Positions 1 through 6,741 of a stretch of DNA of 9,762 bases are shown here, one piece after another. Origin of the DNA: Bacteroidales bacterium (GTDB lineage Bacteria > Bacteroidota > Bacteroidia > Bacteroidales > UBA3824); assembly GCA_016293845.1 (NCBI GenBank), contig JAEDDH010000046.1:1-9762 (forward strand), given 5' to 3'. Position 1 is the first letter of the stretch. Each line of letters opens with the position of its first letter. Both the position numbers and the translations under genes were made by a program. The notes beneath the pieces are model-generated. The model made no database searches. It was not told the origin of the DNA and was given only the letters and a program-made list of their open reading frames with translations.

Positions 1-74
1 ACATCGGTCGCGAACTTCCGCGCATTTCCGAGGACAAATACGCCTACGGCAAAGTTGTCGTCGACTGCATGTAA
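1..74 (+). CDS. C-terminal end of an unidentified protein (partial)
   Basis: An open frame enters from the left edge (codons start at position 3) and ends at TAA 72-74. It encodes 23 residues, IGRELPRISEDKYAYGKVVV followed by DCM. A good rho-independent terminator lies 35 bases downstream on the same strand, which supports a real gene end rather than a chance frame. The closing GKVVVD recalls the GK(I/V)V ending of some zinc-type alcohol dehydrogenases, but 23 residues are too few for a family call and I do not identify it. It converges on the opp operon. Confidence 0.5.
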   Translation, partial: IGRELPRISEDKYAYGKVVVDCM

Positions 75-109
75 CCGTCGAAAACTATTGAAAAAACATC
101 TCTTTTTTT

Positions 110-142
110 GAGTTCGATTTTTTGTCGAACTCTTTCTTTTTT
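110..142 (+). terminator. Rho-independent terminator of the left plus-strand gene
   Basis: A perfect 8-bp stem, GAGTTCGA (110-117) with TCGAACTC (125-132), encloses a 7-base loop and is followed by the T-rich tract TTTCTTTTTT (133-142). It lies 35 bases after TAA 72-74, in the right orientation to end that gene. Confidence 0.85.
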
Positions 143-162
143 GCCAACAAACGACACCCTTC

Positions 163-194
163 TTAACATATTATAAAACATTCAAATATGTTAA
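163..194. repeat. Perfect 10-bp inverted repeat
   Basis: TTAACATATT (163-172) and AATATGTTAA (185-194) are exact reverse complements separated by 12 bases. No T-run follows on either strand, so it is not a standard terminator. It could be a protein-binding site or a weak hairpin. In DNA this AT-rich, chance is also possible. Confidence 0.5.
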
Positions 195-358
195 TATCGT
201 TCGTTAATTGATATATTTCGTAATGTTAAACTCCTGTTTATGCTTTTATTAGCAAATATTACACGATATGCTATATTTCACATTTTTCGGCGATTGTTCT
301 TCTAATAACAACTCTGAATTTGACCATTCCACGGACTTATATGCAAAATTCAAATAAT

Positions 359-405
359 AAAAAAACACCACGGAAAGTCTTTTTTCTTGCTTGACTTCCG
401 TGATG
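359..405 (-). terminator. Rho-independent terminator of the opp operon
   Basis: Read on the minus strand, CATCACGGAAGTC (405-393) pairs with GACTTTCCGTGGTG (379-366). The roughly 13-bp stem has one bulged U and one G-U pair. The loop is A-rich, 13 bases long, and the stem is followed at once by seven Ts (365-359). It lies 34 bases past the stop codon of the last operon gene. TTTTT also follows the stem on the plus strand, so weak bidirectional action is possible. Confidence 0.92.
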
Positions 406-438
406 CTTTTTGAAATATTGTAAATGTTTTTTTTTCGG

Positions 439-678
439 CTATCCGAAAAATCCGAACAGTGCCATAACAAGGCACACTATCCCGACAAGGAATATGACAA
501 CCGGCAAGAATAACGTGAAAAACGCCGATAAAAACAACGCCACGATATCTTTCTTGTCCAGCTTAATCTTTTCCTCGTCTTTGAGTTGTTTATCGTCGTC
601 GGACTGGTTTTTCAGCCTCGTCATCAACTCAAAGAAGCCCTCTCTGTGGGGACGTTCGTCTTTTGGCAGTCGCTTCAT
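439..678 (-). CDS. Small membrane protein at the end of the opp operon
   Basis: This 79-residue frame starts at ATG 678, one base after the oppF TGA (682-680), in the arrangement TGATATG that suits translational coupling or re-initiation. A TTG start at 702 (87 residues, inside the end of oppF) is the alternative. Neither start has a strong Shine-Dalgarno sequence; AGAAG precedes the TTG. The N-terminal 44 residues are hydrophilic and highly charged (KDERPHRE, SDDDKQLKDEEK). Residues 45-79 are almost entirely hydrophobic and end in ALFGFFG, enough for one long membrane helix or a short hairpin of two. The charged N-terminus is probably cytoplasmic. I do not recognise a family. Its position as the last operon gene, directly before the terminator, suggests a small accessory or stabilising subunit of the transporter, but nothing in the sequence proves this. 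Confidence 0.72.
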   Translation of the reverse strand: MKRLPKDERPHREGFFELMTRLKNQSDDDKQLKDEEKIKLDKKDIVALFLSAFFTLFLPVVIFLVGIVCLVMALFGFFG

Positions 679-679
679 A

Positions 680-2428
680 TCAGTCCATGGATTTTTTTGC
701 AATATCTTCTGCGATTATTGCATCCGTTTCGTTTTGATCGGCTTCCGCATTTATTTGTTCTTCCACGACGTCTGCGGGCAAACTTTCTTCGCCCTCTTCA
801 CTTTTGACTTCCTGTATTTTTGCGGTTTTTTTGACCATTTTAGGCATCTCGAACAAATAGTTACCCTCTTCGTCCAACTTCTTTTCCAACTTATGGCAGG
901 CTACGAAATGCCCCGGTTCAACTTCCACAAGGGGAGGAGGAACTCTGTTGCATTTATCACACGCCATATAACATCTGGTGTGGAATTTACATCCTGACGG
1001 GGGCTTAATGGGGCTCGGAATGCTGCCTTCCAACAAAATGCGCTCTTTTTCCAAACTCTCGATATCAGTCGTAGGAATGGAGCTTAACAGCGCGATTGTG
1101 TAGGGATGGCGAGGATCTTTGAAGATTGTTTCCGCATCCGCAAGTTCGACAACGTTGCCAAGATACATAACGCAGATACGGTCGCTGATATATCTGACGA
1201 CGGACAAATCGTGAGATATAAACAAATAAGTCAATCCTTCTTTCTCTTTCAGTTCTTCAAGCAAGTTGATGATTTGCGATTGAATGGACACGTCAAGCGC
1301 GGAAACACATTCGTCACATACGACAAACTTCGGCTTGACCGCTAACGCACGCGCTATGCAAATACGTTGTCTTTGTCCGCCCGAAAATTGATGAGGATAT
1401 CTGTGCAACATATAGTCCTGCAAACCACATTTTGACATTGTTTGCAAGATGTATTCTTTCATCGCCTTGCTTCCGTGGCGGAAGAAATTGTGCGTCGTAA
1501 GACCTTCCTCGATAATCTGACCGACCGTCATACGAGGATTTAAACTCGAATACGGATCCTGGAAAATGATTTGCAGATCATGCCTGAGCGGTCTGATTTC
1601 TTTGTATTTGAGGCGCGCCAGATCAACGCCGTTGTCGAGCATTGCTTCATACTTTTGGAATTCTTCGTTGTCGCTGTATCTGGCTTTTATTTCGTCAAGT
1701 TCGCCGCACAACTTATTGAATCTTTCGTCCTCGATAACTATCGCTTTTTCGGTGGTTTCATGCATCGTGCGTATGCGTTCGATTCTTTTATTATAGAATG
1801 TTCTTCTCGCATCGGACAAACCTTCTTCCTGCACTTTGCCTTCGAGATATTCGAGTTGCACTTTTTGCGTGTCGAATTTTCTCTTCAACTTCACATCTTT
1901 AATATTGCACTTGTAAATTTCAAGGTTCTTTCGCAAACCATCCTGGTCTCTGACAGCAAAGAACCCGCCTACGATTTTAACGATGTGTTGAAGTTCGGTT
2001 TGTGCGTTTGCCTCCGCCAAATTCCTGTTTTGAAGCAAAAAGAAATCCGCTTGTTCCTCGCCGACAGCCGCCACCTCTTGTTCGAGTTTTTCGGCCTTAG
2101 CGCGCAATTTCTCATACTTTTTCAAATGGCGGTCGAAATGGACAATTGTCTCCCTGATGTATGCAGGTGCGACTTCTGCGATGCTTCTGCCATAATAGAT
2201 AGATTCGCCTGCGGTTTGAGGATAAAGTTGAAGCAATACTCTGCCGAGCGTCGATTTTCCGCAACCCGACTCGCCGACGACGCCGATAGTTTCGCCCTCG
2301 TAAATATCAAGGGATATATCTTCGTTGGCTTTAACGTACAATTGTTCCTTCTGGAAAATTGAAGATTTCGCAATCGGGAAGTACTTTTTAAGGTTATTTA
2401 TACTCAACAACTTCTTTGAGGTGTTCAT
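680..2428 (-). CDS. oppF: Oligopeptide ABC transporter ATP-binding protein OppF with a long helical insertion
   Basis: One of the two cytoplasmic ATPases that drive the peptide importer (582 residues; OppF proteins are usually about 300-350). Canonical parts: Walker A GESGCGKST (52-60), Q-loop FQDPYSSLNP (289-298), signature FSGGQRQR (348-355), Walker B FVVCDE with catalytic E373, D-loop SALD (376-379), switch H406. The OppD/F C-terminal Cys pattern follows (C480, C486, C490, C493, C511), known in relatives to bind a [4Fe-4S] cluster. Unusual: residues about 83-276 form a charged, Leu/Lys/Glu-rich, helix-prone insertion between Walker A and the Q-loop. The Walker A Lys to Q-loop Gln distance is 232 residues here, against 50 in OppD next door. 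An acidic tail of about 65 residues follows C511. The common Pro after Walker B DE is Cys374. The ATG at 2428 was chosen because AAGGAGG lies 12 bases upstream; the frame opens at 2491 but those 21 extra codons run through that site. It overlaps oppD by 35 bases. Confidence 0.93.
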   Translation of the reverse strand: MNTSKKLLSINNLKKYFPIAKSSIFQKEQLYVKANEDISLDIYEGETIGVVGESGCGKSTLGRVLLQLYPQTAGESIYYGRSIAEVAPAYIRETIVHFDRHLKKYEKLRAKAEKLEQEVAAVGEEQADFFLLQNRNLAEANAQTELQHIVKIVGGFFAVRDQDGLRKNLEIYKCNIKDVKLKRKFDTQKVQLEYLEGKVQEEGLSDARRTFYNKRIERIRTMHETTEKAIVIEDERFNKLCGELDEIKARYSDNEEFQKYEAMLDNGVDLARLKYKEIRPLRHDLQIIFQDPYSSLNPRMTVGQIIEEGLTTHNFFRHGSKAMKEYILQTMSKCGLQDYMLHRYPHQFSGGQRQRICIARALAVKPKFVVCDECVSALDVSIQSQIINLLEELKEKEGLTYLFISHDLSVVRYISDRICVMYLGNVVELADAETIFKDPRHPYTIALLSSIPTTDIESLEKERILLEGSIPSPIKPPSGCKFHTRCYMACDKCNRVPPPLVEVEPGHFVACHKLEKKLDEEGNYLFEMPKMVKKTAKIQEVKSEEGEESLPADVVEEQINAEADQNETDAIIAEDIAKKSMD

Positions 2429-3410
2429 CACTTCTTCTAACCTCCTTTTCGGGATAGAAACATCTGATTTTTTGTCCCGAGGCGACTTCAATGAGTTCGG
2501 GTTCTTCGTCGATGCATTTTTGAGTGCAGTACTTGCACCTGGGGGCGAACTTACAACCTTTGGGGAGCGCGAGCGGGTGAGGCACGGCGCCGGGTATGGG
2601 TTCGAGTTTGCCCTTATCCCCCTCGATACGAGGGATAGAATTCATAAGGCCTTCGGTATAAGGATGGCTTTGGCGGCAATCGGTGAAGATGACCGACGCG
2701 GGCGCCTGTTCCACGACCTGACCGCAGTACATAACGACGACGTCGTCCGCCATCTCGTTGATAACACCGAGGTCATGGGTAATAAAGATAATAGCGGTGC
2801 CGTTATCGCGTTGCAACTGATTCATCAGATGCAGGATTTGCGCCTGAATTGTGACGTCGAGCGCGGTAGTCGGCTCGTCCGCAATCAGGATTTTGGGCTT
2901 GCAAGCAAGCGCCATAGCGATCATAACGCGCTGACGCATACCGCCGGAGAGCTGATGCGGATACTGTTTCAAAACCGCCGCAGGGTTGGGAATCTGGACG
3001 GCATCAAGCATTTCAAGCGCTTTCTTTTCGGCCTCTTTTTTCTTCATTCCCTGGTGGATGATAAACGGCTCGCTGAGCTGGCGTTTAACGTTAAATACGG
3101 GGTTAAGGCTGGTCATCGGCTCCTGGAAGATAACGGAAATCTTGTTGCCTCTGATCTTGCACATTTCGTTGACGGAAACTTTGGTAATATCCTGCCCGTC
3201 GAACAAAATCTCGCCGCTTTCGATCCAGCCGTTCTCGTCGAGCAAGCGCAATATACTCATTGCCTCGACGCTTTTCCCGCTTCCGGATTCGCCGACGATG
3301 CCGATAGTGCGGCCTGCTTCCACCGAATACGAAACGCCGTTGACGGCTTTGACGATGCCCTTCTTTGTACGGAAGTAAGTATGCAAGTCTTTAACTTCTA
3401 ATAATGCCAT
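2394..3410 (-). CDS. oppD: Oligopeptide ABC transporter ATP-binding protein OppD
   Basis: A 338-residue ATPase of normal family length and architecture. It binds and hydrolyses ATP on the cytoplasmic face as the presumed heterodimer partner of OppF. Visible motifs: Walker A GESGSGKS (40-47), Q-loop FQEPMTSLNP (95-104), signature LSGGMRQR (154-161), Walker B ILIADEP (174-180, catalytic E179), D-loop TALD, switch H212. The OppD/DppD C-terminal region includes HPYTEGLMNSIPR (249-261) and the Cys pattern C286, C292, C295, C299, C317, which in characterised relatives can hold a [4Fe-4S] cluster. The start at 3410 has AAGGAGG nine bases upstream. The stop at 2394 lies inside oppF. The gene looks richer in G+C than its neighbours: lines 2701, 2881 and 3241 have 37, 31 and 33 G/C of 60. 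Confidence 0.96.
   Translation of the reverse strand: MALLEVKDLHTYFRTKKGIVKAVNGVSYSVEAGRTIGIVGESGSGKSVEAMSILRLLDENGWIESGEILFDGQDITKVSVNEMCKIRGNKISVIFQEPMTSLNPVFNVKRQLSEPFIIHQGMKKKEAEKKALEMLDAVQIPNPAAVLKQYPHQLSGGMRQRVMIAMALACKPKILIADEPTTALDVTIQAQILHLMNQLQRDNGTAIIFITHDLGVINEMADDVVVMYCGQVVEQAPASVIFTDCRQSHPYTEGLMNSIPRIEGDKGKLEPIPGAVPHPLALPKGCKFAPRCKYCTQKCIDEEPELIEVASGQKIRCFYPEKEVRRSDEHLKEVVEYK
2441..2447 (-). promoter_or_regulatory. Ribosome binding site of oppF
   Basis: AAGGAGG on the minus strand, 12 bases before ATG 2428 and inside the 3' end of oppD. It decides the oppF start in favour of MNTSKKLL rather than the upstream in-frame Met at 2491. The spacing is slightly long. Confidence 0.8.
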
Positions 3411-3418
3411 GTTCCTTA

Positions 3419-3425
3419 CCTCCTT
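3419..3425 (-). promoter_or_regulatory. Ribosome binding site of oppD
   Basis: AAGGAGG on the minus strand directly abuts the oppC stop codon (TAA 3427-3425) and sits 8 bases before ATG 3410. The arrangement suits translational coupling of oppC and oppD. Confidence 0.85.
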
Positions 3426-5611
3426 TACTTATCAATATTCGATTTCGGATCCATTACGTCTCGCAATGTATCGCCGATGATGTTTATGCAAATAGTTGAC
3501 GTCGCCAACAGCAATGCCGGGAACAACCATTGCCACCAGTAGTTTGAAATACGCGTGATATCTTTACACATATCCAGCATATTACCCCAAGTAGGACTCG
3601 GTTGTTGAACGCCGAAGCCGAGGTATGACAACGAAGATTCGGTAAGCAAGCAACCCGCAAAGTCCAACGTCAGTGAAACCAGGATAACGCTGATTACGTT
3701 TGGTAAGATATGCTTGAACGCAATTCTTCCTTCCCTAACGCCCATCGCCTTTGCCGCAGTGACAAATTCCTTTTCTCTTTCTGCCAAAACTTGTCCCCTG
3801 ACAAGACGAGCAAGTCCGGGCCAGGTCAACACGCCCAAAATAACCATGATCAGCACGATTTTTTGGTTGTTTGTAATATCCATTTTCAACATAACCGACG
3901 ACAGAATCATTGCAAACGGCAAAAACGGTATTGCAGATACAATCTCGCACACGCGCATTAAGAACATATCAACCCAACCTCCGAAATATCCGGAGATAAT
4001 ACCGATAACAATACCGATAACGGTACTTATCAACACCGCAACTGCTCCGACCGTCATCGTCATTTTGCCACCGCTAATCGAACGCTGCAAAATACTTCTG
4101 CCCGACGCATCGGTTCCAAACAAATATCCTTTCCATCCCCACTTGCCAAGTACTTTGCCATCTTTTACCGCATACGAAGCAAATGCTCCCGCATAAATGG
4201 TATCCGTGCCTTGCAGTTTTGAAGCTTTTGGCATTTTGGTTTGATTTAAAATGTCGCTGCCCCATGTATAAATGTTACCGGCATCGGTCAACGCAACAAA
4301 GTGTCTTTGACCACTGACAAGTTGTGTGATTTTTTCACCGTCAGGAATGCCCGTTGTATACGTTTTTTCGTCAACGGTGCCTCCAAAACCAATTGTGCCA
4401 TCCGACAAGACAAGAGCCACACAACTTTGGTTCGCCGCCACATCTACTATTTTTCTTCCTCTTGTGAACGCGTCAAGGTCTTTTTTTGTTCCGTCCGGTA
4501 AGTAAACCTTCTTAAATACGTTTTTGTCACCGGTTGAAACGGTTCCGTCTTTCAACAAAGCAACCGCATACGACTGTTCAAATACTAATTTTTCAACGTT
4601 TGTAAGTGCCGCAATACTTTCAAAATTTAACAATGAAGCCTTTGCGCCCCACATATAAACTTTTCCGTCTTTCATAACCAGTGCCGTTACAAAATGTCCG
4701 ACTACAAGTTGAGAAACTTCATTGATATTTACGCCGTCACGGATTTCCGCCGGCATCTCATAATATAACTCGGTTGTTTCGTATTTACCAAGTTGTCCGA
4801 CGTCGTCTTTGCCCCAACAATAAATCTTGCCGTCCGAGCCGATTGCCACCACGTGATCCTCGCCTGCACCGACAAACTTAATATCTGCATTTTTAACTTC
4901 GTCGGGGATTTTCCCAACGTCGATACCGCTTGCGCCGATATCCGTGTTACCCCAGACATAAACTTTGCCGCTGTTGGATAATCCCGCGGAAAAAGCATCC
5001 CATGTAGAAATATATTTTACATCTGATGCAAGTTCTTTTGGGATTTTAAGATATTTAAATCCCGGTTTTTGATTAAGATGGAAAAACTCGCTGTACGTAT
5101 CCGAGTACTTCGGCATGCACAGTGGTCCGATAAACGCCAGTCCAAACATCAAAATCAGGATGACAAGAGCAGTTACCGCCAGTCTTTTTCCAAAGAAGTT
5201 TTTGAAAACTTGTCTGAACGGACTGACAATTTCTTCGACATTGTTGTCATCTTGTTTCTTGTTTTTTCTGCGTTTATTTCTTTTTTTATTTGTTTTATCG
5301 TCAATATCCGTTGCTTCATCTGCATTTACAGCATTATCACAAACGATATCATTATACGATTTATCATCAACATCGCACAGAACCTGACCATCAACTCGAT
5401 CAAGGTTTGACGCCGAATTATTTTCCTGTTCAGCAAGTGCTTGCTTTCGTCTTTTTGATTCCTCTCTCGCTAAAACGGCGGATGGTCCCATGAAAGCACG
5501 GTATAGCCATCTACCAACCGTTTTGACAATATTGACAATGCCTTTGCCGAGTTTTACAAAAAAGGCTTTGACCTTTGAAGCGGAATTATCGTTTTTTAAT
5601 TCTTTTTTCAT
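3425..5611 (-). CDS. oppC: Oligopeptide ABC transporter permease OppC with an inserted RCC1-like beta-propeller
   Basis: Second channel subunit of the importer, 728 residues against the usual roughly 300. Order: a charged cytoplasmic N-terminal extension (1-140; basic amphipathic start, acidic middle, KKRNKRRKNKK at 109-119), TM1 (143-165), an extracellular insertion (about 195-495), then the canonical FGTDASGRSIL (498-508), TM2 (515-540) and the remaining helices. The EAA loop for docking the ATPases is at 611-638 (AAKAMG at 619-624). The last helix ends near 713. The insertion has seven similar units of about 40 residues, each with a hydrophobic strand, a V-A-L-like strand, DG(K/T) and often YxWG: WGNTDIGASG (220), WGKDDVGQLG (266), MWGAK (320), GDK (361), FGG (409), TWGSD (449) and KWGWKG (490). 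This is the RCC1/BLIP-II repeat pattern; units 4 and 5 have lost WG. One uninterrupted frame covers everything. AGGAGA overlaps the oppB stop and precedes ATG 5611 by 7 bases. Confidence 0.93.
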   Translation of the reverse strand: MKKELKNDNSASKVKAFFVKLGKGIVNIVKTVGRWLYRAFMGPSAVLAREESKRRKQALAEQENNSASNLDRVDGQVLCDVDDKSYNDIVCDNAVNADEATDIDDKTNKKRNKRRKNKKQDDNNVEEIVSPFRQVFKNFFGKRLAVTALVILILMFGLAFIGPLCMPKYSDTYSEFFHLNQKPGFKYLKIPKELASDVKYISTWDAFSAGLSNSGKVYVWGNTDIGASGIDVGKIPDEVKNADIKFVGAGEDHVVAIGSDGKIYCWGKDDVGQLGKYETTELYYEMPAEIRDGVNINEVSQLVVGHFVTALVMKDGKVYMWGAKASLLNFESIAALTNVEKLVFEQSYAVALLKDGTVSTGDKNVFKKVYLPDGTKKDLDAFTRGRKIVDVAANQSCVALVLSDGTIGFGGTVDEKTYTTGIPDGEKITQLVSGQRHFVALTDAGNIYTWGSDILNQTKMPKASKLQGTDTIYAGAFASYAVKDGKVLGKWGWKGYLFGTDASGRSILQRSISGGKMTMTVGAVAVLISTVIGIVIGIISGYFGGWVDMFLMRVCEIVSAIPFLPFAMILSSVMLKMDITNNQKIVLIMVILGVLTWPGLARLVRGQVLAEREKEFVTAAKAMGVREGRIAFKHILPNVISVILVSLTLDFAGCLLTESSLSYLGFGVQQPSPTWGNMLDMCKDITRISNYWWQWLFPALLLATSTICINIIGDTLRDVMDPKSNIDK

Positions 5612-5618
5612 ATTGTGG

Positions 5619-5624
5619 TCTCCT
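5619..5624 (-). promoter_or_regulatory. Ribosome binding site of oppC
   Basis: AGGAGA on the minus strand, 7 bases before ATG 5611. It overlaps the oppB stop TAG (5625-5623), so translation of oppB and oppC is probably coupled. Confidence 0.75.
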
Positions 5625-6645
5625 ATTTTGAAACTCTGATGCGCGGATCAATGATGCCATACGCAAGGTCGATAATCATATTACCCAAAAGAGCAATTAA
5701 AACGTAAAACATTTGCAAACACAAAACGACCTCATAGTCGCCTGTTTTAAGCGACGAGATCAGCAGTTTTCCCACGCCGTTTAAGCCAAAAATCGATTCA
5801 ACCATCAACGAGCCCGAGAATATACCCAAAAACCAACCGATAACAAGTGTTACGATCGGTATTAAAGCATTTCTGAATGCATGTGAAAAGATAACCGTCC
5901 TTTCTTTCAGACCTTTTGCCCTTGCCGTCCTGATACAATCCATGCTGAGCGCCTCGATCATAGACGCACGAACGTATCTGGTCATTCCGCCAAGCGAGCA
6001 GAACGTCATAACGATAAGCGGAAGCGCCATATAATATAGCCAATCATTAAACGCTTTGATTCCGGTATATTTTTCACCGGCGGTCCCCATGCCGCTTGCG
6101 GGGAACCAGTGTAGGGTGCCTGAAAACACCCAAATAAATAATATTGCGGTTATAAACACCGGTATACTATACCCGATAATAGTAAAGATTTGTGTTCCGT
6201 TGTCAAAAACACTTCCTCGTTTAACCGCGCATGCAATCCCCAAAGGGATAGTAATAGCAAGTGCAACCACCGTGGCAATCAAGTTGATTCGCACCGTATT
6301 ACGCATAGGCGTTGAAATAACTTCGGTAACGTCCTTTGCATAAGTTATACTATAGCCCATATATCCTTGAAGAATGCCCTTTTTCTCGCCGTTATAATAT
6401 GGTTTTACACCAACCCATCGCAAATAACGATCCATCGTCGAACCGTCAGTTCCGTATAGGCGCTGATATTTAAGATATACGGTGTCATAGTCAAGTTTCA
6501 CGGTTTTATTGTTTGCGACCTCTGCACGCGCTGCATTTGCCGCACGATCGTACGGTATCAAGTTGTACAAAAAAAACATGATCATCGACAAAATGACCAA
6601 CACCAATATCATGTAAAGAATACGTCTTACAACATATTTTACCAT
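5623..6645 (-). CDS. oppB: Oligopeptide ABC transporter permease OppB
   Basis: First channel subunit, 340 residues, within the normal size range. It has an N-terminal membrane helix (about 9-30) with the family opening YVVRRIL. A roughly 85-residue external loop follows, ending in the family's G-x-x-G-x-S-x-x-Y segment (GYMGYSITY, 94-102), and then five further hydrophobic segments. The cytoplasmic EAA loop that docks the ATPases is at 231-264 (EALSMDCIRTARAKGL, then HAFRNALIPI). The C-terminus DLAYGIIDPRIRV (326-338) is typical. GGAGT lies 5-6 bases before ATG 6645. The gene is separated from oppA by 97 bases carrying a hairpin and abuts oppC. No unusual insertion is seen, unlike OppC. Confidence 0.96.
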   Translation of the reverse strand: MVKYVVRRILYMILVLVILSMIMFFLYNLIPYDRAANAARAEVANNKTVKLDYDTVYLKYQRLYGTDGSTMDRYLRWVGVKPYYNGEKKGILQGYMGYSITYAKDVTEVISTPMRNTVRINLIATVVALAITIPLGIACAVKRGSVFDNGTQIFTIIGYSIPVFITAILFIWVFSGTLHWFPASGMGTAGEKYTGIKAFNDWLYYMALPLIVMTFCSLGGMTRYVRASMIEALSMDCIRTARAKGLKERTVIFSHAFRNALIPIVTLVIGWFLGIFSGSLMVESIFGLNGVGKLLISSLKTGDYEVVLCLQMFYVLIALLGNMIIDLAYGIIDPRIRVSK

Positions 6646-6677
6646 TGTTTACTCCATTTGCTCATTTACACGACTTT

Positions 6678-6700
6678 AGGGGAGCAGTTACGCTCCCCCT
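6678..6700 (-). promoter_or_regulatory. Intercistronic hairpin between oppA and oppB
   Basis: On the minus strand GGGGAGC (6698-6692) pairs perfectly with GCTCCCC (6685-6679) around a 6-base loop. The downstream sequence TAAAGTCG has no U-run, so it is not a standard terminator in the operon direction. Stable stem-loops after binding-protein genes, as in malE-malF, are known to protect the upstream mRNA and raise the level of the binding protein over the membrane parts. That role is inferred here. Confidence 0.75.
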
Positions 6701-6741
6701 TTGTCGCGATGATTTTAACTAATTTTCAAATCAATTACAGA

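Larger units (their letters stand above)
75..438. other. Convergent intergenic region
   Basis: This AT-rich gap lies between the plus-strand gene end and the end of the opp operon. It contains the two terminators (110-142 plus, 359-405 minus) and an inverted repeat (163-194). I see no convincing gene, tRNA or promoter in it. A 73-codon minus frame starting near 470 overlaps the terminator and has no family features, so I treat it as spurious. Confidence 0.7.

Noticed and set aside
1571..2362. Plus-strand open frame (263 codons) opposite the OppF insertion
   Set aside because: I considered whether the odd OppF insertion was really an antisense gene. The minus-strand frame is continuous and links canonical motifs on both sides, and the plus frame is Phe/Leu-rich shadow sequence without family features.
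2325..3401. Long plus-strand open frame (358 codons) opposite oppD
   Set aside because: It lies fully antisense to a clear OppD gene with all ATPase motifs, has no recognisable domain or ribosome binding site, and is explained by the higher GC of oppD.
3425..5611. OppC as two separate genes (an RCC1 protein and a permease) joined by error
   Set aside because: A single frame runs from the N-terminus through TM1, all seven units and the remaining membrane helices. There is no internal stop, ribosome binding site or frame change, and TM1 precedes the insertion while the rest of the permease follows it.
6678..6700. Rho-independent terminator after oppA
   Set aside because: In the operon direction the stem is followed by TAAAGTCG, not a U-run, and oppB lies only 33 bases further on.
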